In this document: positions 24,288-31,335 of the stretch, piece by piece
Position numbering within the stretch: position 1 is the first letter of the stretch
How the letters are laid out: the number at the start of each line of letters is the position of its first letter
Assembly: GCA_034435635.1 (NCBI GenBank)
Contig: DAOTWY010000057.1
Location: 1-31,335, forward strand
DNA length: 31,335 nucleotides
Direction of reading: 5' to 3'
DNA from: DAOTWY01 sp003696565
GTDB taxonomy: Bacteria > Chloroflexota > Anaerolineae > Aggregatilineales > Phototrophicaceae
The notes under the pieces: model-generated
What the model was told of the DNA's origin: nothing
Databases searched by the model: none
What the model saw: the letters and a program-made list of their open reading frames with translations, nothing else
Program-made: the position numbers and the translations under genes

Positions 24288-25150
24288 TTTTATTTCTGTT
24301 AGCAGCTTGTACATTAAGTAGTGAGTTTGATGAAAAAGCATCAGTCACACAACCTACTAGCGACTCACAAAATCATTCAGCTAGTCTATCTATCAATGGC
24401 TATACCCCGTTTTCACCGGAGATTATCGCGACACTTGAAGTGATTTATGCGCGTGGTCTGGCATTAGGCAATAATCCACATCGTTTCTCTAAAGTAGGAG
24501 ATAGCATCACGGTTTCTCCAAATTTTCTCACCCCGCTTGATTATGGGATGTATGATTTAGGAACAGCATCTTATTTACAAGTGGTTATTGATCATTTTAG
24601 CGGTAGCTTTGCGGTTGATTCACTGGCAGCAGATATAGGATGGGCTGCTTGGGGTGTGTTAGATCAGCGATTTTCACCACCAGGATGCCCAGCCCCGCCA
24701 CTGATCTGTGAGTATCAAACCCGCCGCCCTATTCTCGCGGTTATTTTATTTGGCACAAACGACAGTGGATACCGAACGTTAGCACAATATCAAGCTGATT
24801 TGGAGCAGATTGTCGCTACCTCAATTGATATGGGGGTGATTCCCTTATTAACAACCATTCCCAACCGTCCAGAGATGCCGAATCACATCATTGCAATGAA
24901 CGATGTCGTTTATGATGTGGCAGAAGCGAATAATTTGCCTGTTATTGATTTTTACGCTGCCACGCTATCACTACCCCGGCAAGGTTTAAGTACAGATAAC
25001 CTACACCCATCTGCACCAGCCGGTGGATGGGAAAACGCGGCGCGTTTTATCCCGCCTTATACCGAATCAGGCTATGTTATACGAAACTGGATCACACTGG
25101 AAATGCTCTATTGGGTGTGGGACGCGCTTTTGAGAACATCTGCAAATTAA
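24272..25150 (+). CDS. SGNH-hydrolase-like lipoprotein, paralogue of the preceding gene
   Basis: A lipoprotein signal (LLAAC, lipidated Cys13) is followed by a short polar linker and an SGNH-like domain. Ser78 is in KVGDSI, Asn163 in GTND, Asp242 and His245 in TDNLHP. The two neighbours share the opening YARGLALGNNPHRFSK-type stretch, the DLGxAxYLQVVIDxxxGSF segment and the catalytic blocks, so they arose by duplication. One is anchored by a helix and stalk, this one by lipid. Both should act on the outside of the cytoplasmic membrane, perhaps as O-acetyl esterases on envelope polymers. GAGG lies about 9 nt before the ATG. No transport or polymer genes nearby identify the substrate. Confidence 0.75.
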   Translation: MRYLLVLFLLAACTLSSEFDEKASVTQPTSDSQNHSASLSINGYTPFSPEIIATLEVIYARGLALGNNPHRFSKVGDSITVSPNFLTPLDYGMYDLGTASYLQVVIDHFSGSFAVDSLAADIGWAAWGVLDQRFSPPGCPAPPLICEYQTRRPILAVILFGTNDSGYRTLAQYQADLEQIVATSIDMGVIPLLTTIPNRPEMPNHIIAMNDVVYDVAEANNLPVIDFYAATLSLPRQGLSTDNLHPSAPAGGWENAARFIPPYTESGYVIRNWITLEMLYWVWDALLRTSAN

Positions 25151-25174
25151 TATGTTTCTAAACAAGTACACACT

Positions 25175-25218
25175 TTGACTTTAGTCTTTTTACGCTATCA
25201 TAGAACTGACTAGTCGGT
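25175..25218 (+). promoter_or_regulatory. Promoter and TetR-type operator of the menaquinone block
   Basis: TTGACT (25175-25180, 5/6) and TATCAT (25196-25201, 5/6) are 15 bp apart, slightly short. An imperfect palindrome centred on GACTAGTC (25208-25215; whole site 25205-25218, ACTGACTAGTCGGT) covers the expected start of transcription and lies 15 bp before the TetR ATG. Bound repressor would block its own gene and the men genes behind it. Confidence 0.5.
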
Positions 25219-25232
25219 CTATTTGTGAAATT

Positions 25233-25817
25233 ATGGACGAAGAACGTAAATCAACACGTGAACGCATCTTAGATGCCGCATTAAATATCTTCAGCAACAA
25301 GGGGTATCATGATACCCGCATAGATGAAATTGTTGAAGAAAGCCATACATCAAAAGGCTCTATCTATTTTCATTTTCCTAATAAGGAGAAATTGTTCATC
25401 GCCCTAGTTGACCAGTTCGCGGATTTGATTGAACGGCGTACGACAGAAGCGATTGCACAGGAAGCACAAGGCATTGCCCGCGTTAAAGCCGCACTGGAAA
25501 GTGTGTTAAATACTTTTGGGAAATATCGCCGTCCTGCTAAAATCTTATTAGTACAAGCTGTTGGCTTAGGCAGCATTTTTGAAAAAAAACGGCTGGAAGT
25601 TAACCAACGATTTGCAGATTTAATCAAGACGTATCTTGATGAGGCGATTATGGTAGGAGACATTCCACCGGTCGATACAGAAGTCGTGTCGCACGCCTGG
25701 ATGGGTGCGATTTATAATATTGTCATCCAATGGGTATATACGGGCGAACCAAAACCGGATCGAATTTTAGAGGCAATGGTCCCCTTATTATTGAAAAGTG
25801 TTGATTATGTTGAATAA
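25233..25817 (+). CDS. TetR-family transcriptional regulator
   Basis: The N-terminal helix-turn-helix is typical (residues about 8-54; RERILDAALNIFSNKGYHDTRIDEIV, then TSKGSIYFHFPNKEKLF). The C-terminal 135 residues form the ligand and dimer domain and end in a pattern often seen in regulators of fatty-acid or aromatic metabolism (WMGAIYNIVIQWVYTG). The length (194 residues) is normal. The gene overlaps menF by 11 bp and reads the same way, so the repressor is expressed with the menaquinone genes. A near-palindrome overlapping the start of transcription is the probable operator. The inducer is unknown; a naphthoquinone or CoA ester is a reasonable guess. Confidence 0.9.
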   Translation: MDEERKSTRERILDAALNIFSNKGYHDTRIDEIVEESHTSKGSIYFHFPNKEKLFIALVDQFADLIERRTTEAIAQEAQGIARVKAALESVLNTFGKYRRPAKILLVQAVGLGSIFEKKRLEVNQRFADLIKTYLDEAIMVGDIPPVDTEVVSHAWMGAIYNIVIQWVYTGEPKPDRILEAMVPLLLKSVDYVE

Positions 25818-27150
25818 ATCAATTGTTGAACAATATGGAAGGTTAGTTAGCTATAGCTTGCCATGCGAGGGTGTGAGTCTGGGCAATTTCTTGCGGGCAA
25901 TGCGTGGCAATCCACGTTTTTATTGGGAGAGCAGCCATGACGATGTTGCCTTTGCTGGCACTGGCATCGCTGTTGAGCTGGTTGCTTATTCTGATCGTTT
26001 TACGTCGATTGAACGACAAGTGCGTGAATTGTTTGACGGCGCGGTCATTTTAAACGACAAAGAGCCACTAGCCGCCCCGCGTTTATTCGGTGGTTTTTCT
26101 TTTCGGGATGACTTTATTCCAGATGAAACTTGGGCGGACTTTCCTCCTGCGCATTTTGTTTTACCACACTATCAACTTTTGCAATTTCATGGTCAAACTT
26201 GGTTGACAATCAACGCCCATACGGATGATGATCCAGAAAGCCTGCGTGATGATCTGCATGCGGCATTAACCGCTAAAATTGAGCAGATAAAAAACGCAAC
26301 ACTGCCTTTTTCAAAACCGCAACACACCTATGAAATCAATTATCCATTATCTTTTGAGGCGTGGAAAGCTGGAATCCATGCTGCCATTCAACGCATGGCT
26401 GCCGGGGAGCTTCAAAAGGTTGTGTTGGCACGGGTTGCGGAAATTCGTTTCCCCTATCATGTCGATGTTGACTCTGCGCTAGATTATTTAGCAAAAGTCT
26501 ATCCTCAAACATATCGCTTTTTGTTTGAACCACGCCCATACCATGCATTTTATGGCGCAACGCCGGAGCTATTAGCGGGGGTATATGGCAATCAAGTTAA
26601 GACTATGGGGCTAGCCGGCAGTATTAGACGTGGCAAAACACCGGTTGAGGATGGTGCGTTAACGGCAGAGCTGCTTAATAGTCCAAAAGACCGCTATGAA
26701 CATCAGCTTGTGGTGGATCGAATACGTGAGCGTTTAACTCACCTAACACATAATTTACAGATTGCGCCAACTGGTATTATGACGCTCAGCAATATTCACC
26801 ATTTGCATACAGCCATTGAAGGAACACTGCGTGAGGGCGTTGGTGTATTACAAGTCGCAGAAACGTTACACCCCACCCCAGCATTAGGTGGCGAACCGCG
26901 TGACGTTGCCATGCAGATGATTCGTGAATCAGAACCGGTGCCACGTGGGTGGTATGCTGCACCAGTTGGTTGGATTGACCGCAATCTCAATGGGCAGTTT
27001 AGCGTTGCTATTCGATCTGCAGTAGCACAGGGCAAGCGTGTTTGGGCATATGCCGGGGCTGGTATTGTGCCTGCTAGTGACCCACAAAAAGAATGGGACG
27101 AAACCGCCCTTAAATTTCAACCCATGTTGAACGCGCTGAGGATCGGATGA
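25807..27150 (+). CDS. menF: Isochorismate synthase
   Basis: The C-terminal chorismate-binding domain (about 180-445) is complete: GELQKVVLARV, FLFEPRPYHAFYGATPELLA, GLAGSIRRG, KDRYEHQLVVD, HTAIEGTL, LHPTPALGGEP, AGAGIVPASDP and a final EWDET. It should convert chorismate to isochorismate, the first step of menaquinone synthesis. A related salicylate synthase or siderophore isochorismate synthase is conceivable, but the next gene is menD, which settles the pathway. GTG 25798 is upstream in frame; I prefer ATG 25807 (447 residues), which matches the usual N-terminus. It overlaps the TetR gene at its start and menD at its end (ATGA, 27147-27150). Confidence 0.9.
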   Translation: MLNKSIVEQYGRLVSYSLPCEGVSLGNFLRAMRGNPRFYWESSHDDVAFAGTGIAVELVAYSDRFTSIERQVRELFDGAVILNDKEPLAAPRLFGGFSFRDDFIPDETWADFPPAHFVLPHYQLLQFHGQTWLTINAHTDDDPESLRDDLHAALTAKIEQIKNATLPFSKPQHTYEINYPLSFEAWKAGIHAAIQRMAAGELQKVVLARVAEIRFPYHVDVDSALDYLAKVYPQTYRFLFEPRPYHAFYGATPELLAGVYGNQVKTMGLAGSIRRGKTPVEDGALTAELLNSPKDRYEHQLVVDRIRERLTHLTHNLQIAPTGIMTLSNIHHLHTAIEGTLREGVGVLQVAETLHPTPALGGEPRDVAMQMIRESEPVPRGWYAAPVGWIDRNLNGQFSVAIRSAVAQGKRVWAYAGAGIVPASDPQKEWDETALKFQPMLNALRIG

Positions 27151-28820
27151 ACCGCAACACGCTTTACGCTCAAACATTAGTAGATGAGCTTGCCCGGTGT
27201 GGTTTAACAGCGGTGTGCGCTGCACCTGGCTCACGGCATACCCCATTAATGCTAGCGTTTGCACAGCATCAAGCCATTCGCGTGTATTCTCATCTTGATG
27301 AACGGAGTGCGGCATTTTTCGCACTAGGCTTAGCTTTGGTATCAGATCAGCCGGTTGCACTCGTCTGCACATCTGGCACGGCGGCGGCAAATTACTTTCC
27401 TGCGATTATTGAAGCACATCAATCTCGTGTGCCATTGATTATTTTAACAGCCGACCGTCCGCATGAACTACGACACAGTGGTGCTAATCAAACGATTGAT
27501 CAAATCAAGTTATATGGTGATTATACGTTGTGGTTTGTGGATGCCCCATTACCAGAAGCAACCCCTTCACCGATTGCGACGCGCAATTTACGCACGTTAG
27601 CTAACCGAGCATATGCCATAGCCAATGGACAACGCAAAGGGGTTGTTCACATCAATCTCCCCTTCCGTAAGCCCCTAGAACCAACACCGGTTGATGGAGA
27701 TGTTACTATAACATCCGCCCCACCCCGCCCAGATCATACGCCATACACAACGATCCATTCCGCAACACTTCCCGCTGATATCCCGCCAGATGTACGGCAT
27801 ATTATTCAAGATCATGATCGTATTTTGGTTGTTGGTGGGTTACGGAATAAAGCCACACTAACTGATATGCCCATGTTGGCAGATGCAGCTAGTGGGTTGC
27901 GGTTTGGTAATCCAAGTGCGATTGGTGGCTATGAGACATTCTTACAACACGGTCAGTTCCCCCCGGTGGATGTTGTTGTGCGGCTTGGGGATGTACCGGT
28001 CTCAAAATGGCTGAATGCATACTTGAATGATGGTCAATATCAATATTATATTCATTGTGGTGACACTTGGTCTGATGACGCGCATCGTGTTACCCATTGG
28101 GTTCAAGCATCAGCAGACGCATTACTTGCTTTATTACCACACCACGATCTGCCAGAAATCCGTCAAATGGAAAAAACAACCTGGCAAGTGATTACAGAAG
28201 AAATTGAAAATGGCGCGTATTTTGACGGTGCAGCCGTATATGACGTGATTGATATGATCCCAGAAGCCAGCACATTGTTTATTGGGAATAGTTTGCCAAT
28301 CCGTCATGTGGATCAGTTTGGTAAACCGAGCAACAAGCATATTATAACCGTGGCAAATCGTGGTGCTTCCGGCATTGATGGGAATCTTAGCACGGCATTG
28401 GGAGCAGGGGCAGCACGGCTAGAGCATCCACTGGTTGCAATAGTGGGCGACATCACGTTTTATCATGATATGAACGGCTTGTTAGCGGTGCATCGCTGTG
28501 GTGTGCCGGTGACAATTGTGCTGCTTAATAATAACGGTGGGGGTATTTTTCGGCGGTTACCCATTCGTCATTTTGAGCCGGAATTTACCGAGCATTTCAT
28601 CACCCCGCATGATTTGGACTTTTCTTATGCGGCGCGATTATATAACTTAGAATATACGCGGATTGATGTCCATCAGCCGAATGCCCGCGCGGAATTTCAA
28701 CAAGTGTTTTGTCGTGCTGTAGGGGCAACAAGCATGATTATTGAGCTTTGCAGTGATTCTTTGCTCGACTTAAAGCGGCGTGATGAAATTGTCCAGCGTG
28801 TTAAGGAATCGATTGTGTGA
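27147..28820 (+). CDS. menD: SEPHCHC synthase
   Basis: A thiamine-diphosphate enzyme of normal MenD length (557 residues). The N-terminal pyrimidine-binding domain has PGSRHTPL (27-34) and the activating Glu52 (LDERSAAFFALGLA). The MenD signature TADRPHELRHSGANQTIDQ follows. The cofactor motif is at Asp435 onward (GDITFYHDMNG...LLNNNGG), preceded by NRGASGIDGNLSTALG. It joins 2-oxoglutarate to isochorismate to make 2-succinyl-5-enolpyruvyl-6-hydroxy-3-cyclohexene-1-carboxylate. Its start is coupled to the menF stop by the ATGA overlap. MenH and MenC, which come next in the pathway, are missing here, so they must be encoded elsewhere or replaced. Confidence 0.95.
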   Translation: MNRNTLYAQTLVDELARCGLTAVCAAPGSRHTPLMLAFAQHQAIRVYSHLDERSAAFFALGLALVSDQPVALVCTSGTAAANYFPAIIEAHQSRVPLIILTADRPHELRHSGANQTIDQIKLYGDYTLWFVDAPLPEATPSPIATRNLRTLANRAYAIANGQRKGVVHINLPFRKPLEPTPVDGDVTITSAPPRPDHTPYTTIHSATLPADIPPDVRHIIQDHDRILVVGGLRNKATLTDMPMLADAASGLRFGNPSAIGGYETFLQHGQFPPVDVVVRLGDVPVSKWLNAYLNDGQYQYYIHCGDTWSDDAHRVTHWVQASADALLALLPHHDLPEIRQMEKTTWQVITEEIENGAYFDGAAVYDVIDMIPEASTLFIGNSLPIRHVDQFGKPSNKHIITVANRGASGIDGNLSTALGAGAARLEHPLVAIVGDITFYHDMNGLLAVHRCGVPVTIVLLNNNGGGIFRRLPIRHFEPEFTEHFITPHDLDFSYAARLYNLEYTRIDVHQPNARAEFQQVFCRAVGATSMIIELCSDSLLDLKRRDEIVQRVKESIV

Positions 28821-28875
28821 TCACAGGTGGCGTTTTGTTACCTGAGTTTGAAGAAGCAAATAAACGTGTTTTCTA

Positions 28876-28896
28876 AAAGGAGTTGTCATGAACTGA
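28876..28896 (+). other. Strong ribosome-binding site followed by a two-codon reading frame
   Basis: AAAAGGAG (28876-28883) stands 4-5 nt before ATG AAC TGA (28888-28896), a Met-Asn frame that stops at once. It lies in the 141-bp gap between menD and menB. It could be the remnant of a lost gene or a minimal leader frame that affects menB translation. Nothing else in the gap is coding. Confidence 0.4.
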
Positions 28897-28961
28897 TACC
28901 CTGAATGCACTTCAAATGGATCACGTTTAAAACGGAGTTTATCTATTTAGGAGAGTGAAAA

Positions 28962-29846
28962 TTGACTACAAAAGAAGAACAAGCCAAAATTAAAACTGAA
29001 GATTTAATGAAGTTGGCGGATTGGCAAGAAGTAAAAGAATATGAGGACATCACCTATCATAAAGCGGAAGGTATTGCCCGAATCGCGTTCAATCGCCCTG
29101 ATATTCGCAACGCATTCCGCCCCAAAACCATTGATGAAATGACTGAGGCTGTATTAGAAGCCTGGCACGATCCACAAATCGGTGTGGTATGGATCACAGC
29201 TAACGGACCAAGTACCAAAGATGGGGTATGGTCGTTCTGTGCAGGTGGTGATCAAACGGTACGCGGCGAGGCAGGATATGTTGGGGATGATGGACGGGCA
29301 CGGTTGAATGTATTACAACTTCAACGCTATATCCGTACCATGCCCAAGCCGGTGATTGCCGTCGTGCCGGGGTATGCGATCGGCGGCGGGCATGTTTTGC
29401 ATGTTGTGTGTGACCTCACCATTTCATCCGATAACGCCATTTATGGGCAAACAGGTCCTATCGTCGGCAGTTTTGATGCTGGATTTGGCTCTTCCTATCT
29501 TGCGTCACACGTGGGGCAAAAGAAAGCCCGTGAAATTTGGTTCTTGTGCCGGCAATATACTGCACAACAAGCATTGGAGATGGGCTTGGTGAATACCGTG
29601 GTGCCACTGAAAGATTTAGAGGCGGAAGCCTTACAATGGTCACGTGAAATTTTGACCAAATCCCCCATTGCGCTGCGATTCATCAAAGCGGGCTTAAACG
29701 CTGAGCTAGACGGGCAAACCGGCGTGCAAGTCCTGGCAGGCGATGCCACCATGTTGTTCTATATGACAGAAGAAGGCAGCGAAGGCAAACGCGCTTTCTT
29801 AGAAAAACGGCAACCAGACTTCAGTAAATTCCCGCGCCGCCCATAA
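28962..29846 (+). CDS. menB: 1,4-dihydroxy-2-naphthoyl-CoA synthase
   Basis: A crotonase-fold enzyme that closes the second ring from o-succinylbenzoyl-CoA. Recognisable parts are NRPDIRNAFRP, FCAGGDQ, PGYAIGGGHVLHVVCD (oxyanion site), QTGPIVGSFDAGFGSSYL with Asp172, VGQKKAREIWFLCRQY and the C-terminal FYMTEEGSEGKRAFLEKRQPDFSKF typical of MenB. Gly165 in QTGP agrees with the bicarbonate-dependent group of MenB, as in E. coli, rather than the group with a built-in Asp. At 294 residues it is a little long because of about 20 extra residues at the N-terminus. The start is a TTG with AGGAG 9 nt upstream; no ATG gives a complete enzyme. Confidence 0.95.
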   Translation: MTTKEEQAKIKTEDLMKLADWQEVKEYEDITYHKAEGIARIAFNRPDIRNAFRPKTIDEMTEAVLEAWHDPQIGVVWITANGPSTKDGVWSFCAGGDQTVRGEAGYVGDDGRARLNVLQLQRYIRTMPKPVIAVVPGYAIGGGHVLHVVCDLTISSDNAIYGQTGPIVGSFDAGFGSSYLASHVGQKKAREIWFLCRQYTAQQALEMGLVNTVVPLKDLEAEALQWSREILTKSPIALRFIKAGLNAELDGQTGVQVLAGDATMLFYMTEEGSEGKRAFLEKRQPDFSKFPRRP

Positions 29847-29853
29847 CACAAGG

Positions 29854-29871
29854 AGAGGGATTACTCCCTCT
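29854..29871 (+). terminator. Hairpin between menB and menE, possible attenuator or weak terminator
   Basis: AGAGGGA (29854-29860) and TCCCTCT (29865-29871) form a 7-bp stem around TTAC, 8 bp after the menB stop, followed by TTCTT. The left arm contains GGAGAGGG, the only ribosome-binding-like sequence upstream of menE, so the stem may limit menE translation or end some transcripts. Confidence 0.45.
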
Positions 29872-29892
29872 TTCTTGAAAGCAGACCCATCC

Positions 29893-31323
29893 ATGATTAA
29901 CCACATTATGATGAATTGGCTACAATCCCGCGCTCAAATCAGCCCACATCATCCTGCTATCATCCAAGCCGGGGACATCGTCACCTATCAACAACTTTAT
30001 ACCCGTTCCATGGATTACGCGGCGCGCTTGCCCGTTCAACCTGGCGCGCGGGTTGCCTTGCTGATGAGCAATTCGGTGGATTACGTCGCGCTGATTCATG
30101 CCTTGATGATGTGCGGGGCGGTGATTGTACCCATCAACACACGCTTGACGCACGCAGAGGTTCAGTTCCAAGTGATACAAACCCGCTGCACGATGCTGAT
30201 CTATGATGACACGCCCCCACCGGTCGATATTCCTTGTTACACCGTCCATGATTTGCAGACCCTTCCAGCCGACAACCATGCCCTGTTACCCCGCCCGCTG
30301 GATATGGATGCGCCGTTCGCCATTGTGCATACATCCGGCACCAGCGGCAAACCAAAAGGCGCAATTTTGACCTACAGCAATGTGTTTTACAGCGCGATTG
30401 CGTCCGCTTTCCACATTGGGCATTTGCCGGATGATGTGTGGTTGTGCGTATTGCCGTTGTATCATGTGGGTGGATTAAGCATCCTGATCCGCGCTTGCTT
30501 ATATGGCATCACGGTCAACCTGCACCCCCGTTTTGACCTGCACGCGGTGGCGCAGTGCCTCCAACAGGAGCGCGTGACGCTCGTCTCGCTTGTGCCGACC
30601 ATGCTTTATCGTCTGCTGGATTTTACCCCGTGGAACCCTGCCCTGCGCTTGGTGTTATTGGGCGGGGCGGCTGCTTCTAGTGAGTTAATCACCCAATGCC
30701 ATGCCTTGAATATCCCCATCGCCACCACTTACGGCTTGACGGAAGCCGCCTCTCAAGTTGCCACCAGCTCACCGGCAAGCACCAAGCCCAACGCCGTCGG
30801 CAAGCCGCTGATGTTCACACAAATTCGTGTCATAGACTCTGATGGACGCGATCAACCGCCGGGGGAATACGGTGAGATCATCGTCAAAAGCCCCACGGTG
30901 ATGCTCGCATATGACAACCAGCCACAAGCCACCGCCCAAAAACTGCGTGATGGCTGGCTGTTCACCGGCGATATTGGCTATTTTGATGCTGATGGTGACT
31001 TGTTCATCGTCCAGCGGCGCAGTGATTTGATCGTCAGTGGCGGGGAGAATGTCTACCCGGCGGAGGTGGAGGCGGTGTTAAAAGCGCACCCTGCCGTGCA
31101 AGATGCCGCCGTGGTGGGGGTGGATGATGCGGAATGGGGGCAGCGGGTAGCGGCGGCGATTGTGTTACGCCAACCGCTTACCCAAGCTGAGTTGATCGCT
31201 TATGCGCGGCAACACCTGGCTGGTTATAAAATCCCGCGCCTCATCCACTTTGTAGAAGCCCTACCACAGACCGCCTCCGGTAAAATCCACCGCGCCGCTG
31301 TCAAACAGCTATTCCTCACCTGA
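29893..31323 (+). CDS. menE: o-Succinylbenzoate-CoA ligase
   Basis: An acyl-CoA/AMP ligase of normal length (476 residues from ATG 29893). The phosphate loop is at Thr147-Gly156 (TSGTSGKPKG), followed by TTYGLTEAAS, GWLFTGDIGYFD, the hinge RRSDLIVSGGENVYPAEVE and catalytic Lys464 (TASGKIHR). In this block it most likely activates o-succinylbenzoate for MenB; other aryl-CoA ligases share the same motifs. An upstream TTG at 29875 would add six residues. I prefer the ATG because MenE proteins begin about 10 residues before NWLxxRA. No ribosome-binding site is seen right before it. Base composition rises to about 67-70% GC from near 30000 onward, unlike menB and menD. Confidence 0.88.
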   Translation: MINHIMMNWLQSRAQISPHHPAIIQAGDIVTYQQLYTRSMDYAARLPVQPGARVALLMSNSVDYVALIHALMMCGAVIVPINTRLTHAEVQFQVIQTRCTMLIYDDTPPPVDIPCYTVHDLQTLPADNHALLPRPLDMDAPFAIVHTSGTSGKPKGAILTYSNVFYSAIASAFHIGHLPDDVWLCVLPLYHVGGLSILIRACLYGITVNLHPRFDLHAVAQCLQQERVTLVSLVPTMLYRLLDFTPWNPALRLVLLGGAAASSELITQCHALNIPIATTYGLTEAASQVATSSPASTKPNAVGKPLMFTQIRVIDSDGRDQPPGEYGEIIVKSPTVMLAYDNQPQATAQKLRDGWLFTGDIGYFDADGDLFIVQRRSDLIVSGGENVYPAEVEAVLKAHPAVQDAAVVGVDDAEWGQRVAAAIVLRQPLTQAELIAYARQHLAGYKIPRLIHFVEALPQTASGKIHRAAVKQLFLT

Positions 31324-31335
31324 GTTGTCCCCGCC

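Noticed and set aside
26929..27390. Open minus-strand frame of 153 codons across the menF/menD junction.
   Set aside because: It is antisense to conserved motifs of both enzymes and has no start signal.
28824..28844. CAGGT/ACCTG hairpin just after menD as a terminator.
   Set aside because: Only five pairs with an 11-nt loop and no T-run; the operon appears to continue.

Overview
The window reads as a chromosomal segment of a Gram-negative-like or atypical-envelope bacterium. My best guess is a member of the Chloroflexota (Anaerolineae-like). This is an inference from gene content: secreted clostripain-type peptidase with a pre-peptidase domain, FecR/CHASE2 sensors, SGNH lipoproteins, a complete-looking menF-menD-menB-menE block, frequent TTG/GTG starts and mid-range GC. 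No rRNA, tRNA or CRISPR array is visible.

Layout. Positions 1-91 look like the 3' end of an IS605/TnpB-type element. 340-4678 (+) is a three-gene operon: a CHASE2 sensor histidine kinase between two FecR-like exported proteins. It converges, with overlapping stop codons, on a classical response regulator/histidine kinase pair (4673-6774, -). Divergent from that pair is an ABC exporter of the MacB/LolCDE type (7112-10654, +). 10848-13250 (+) encodes an 800-residue protein whose C-terminal 500 residues look like a very divergent choline/carnitine acyltransferase joined to an unfamiliar N-terminal domain. 13323-18119 (-) holds three envelope or secreted proteins, including a large multi-domain clostripain-like peptidase. 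18210-20692 (-) is a probable operon PadR regulator -> double-hotdog MaoC hydratase -> beta-propeller protein, with a perfect inverted repeat at the PadR promoter.

20792-21035 is a probable 244-bp MITE (perfect 12-bp inverted ends including TA). It sits 5 bp beyond the stop codon of a NERD-nuclease/UvrD-like helicase (21041-22996, -), which may be a stand-alone nucleic-acid defence or repair enzyme. 23118-25150 (+) is a pair of overlapping paralogous SGNH-hydrolase-like envelope proteins, one membrane-anchored on a Pro/Thr stalk and one a lipoprotein.

25233-31323 (+) is a menaquinone block: a TetR repressor that overlaps menF, then menD, menB and menE. MenF makes isochorismate, MenD makes SEPHCHC, MenE activates o-succinylbenzoate and MenB closes the naphthoate ring. 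menH, menC, menA and the methyltransferase are not in the window. The base composition jumps to about 67-70% GC inside menE, unlike the rest.

Starts were chosen by ribosome-binding sites and family lengths. Promoters, operators and repeats were read by eye and are not validated.
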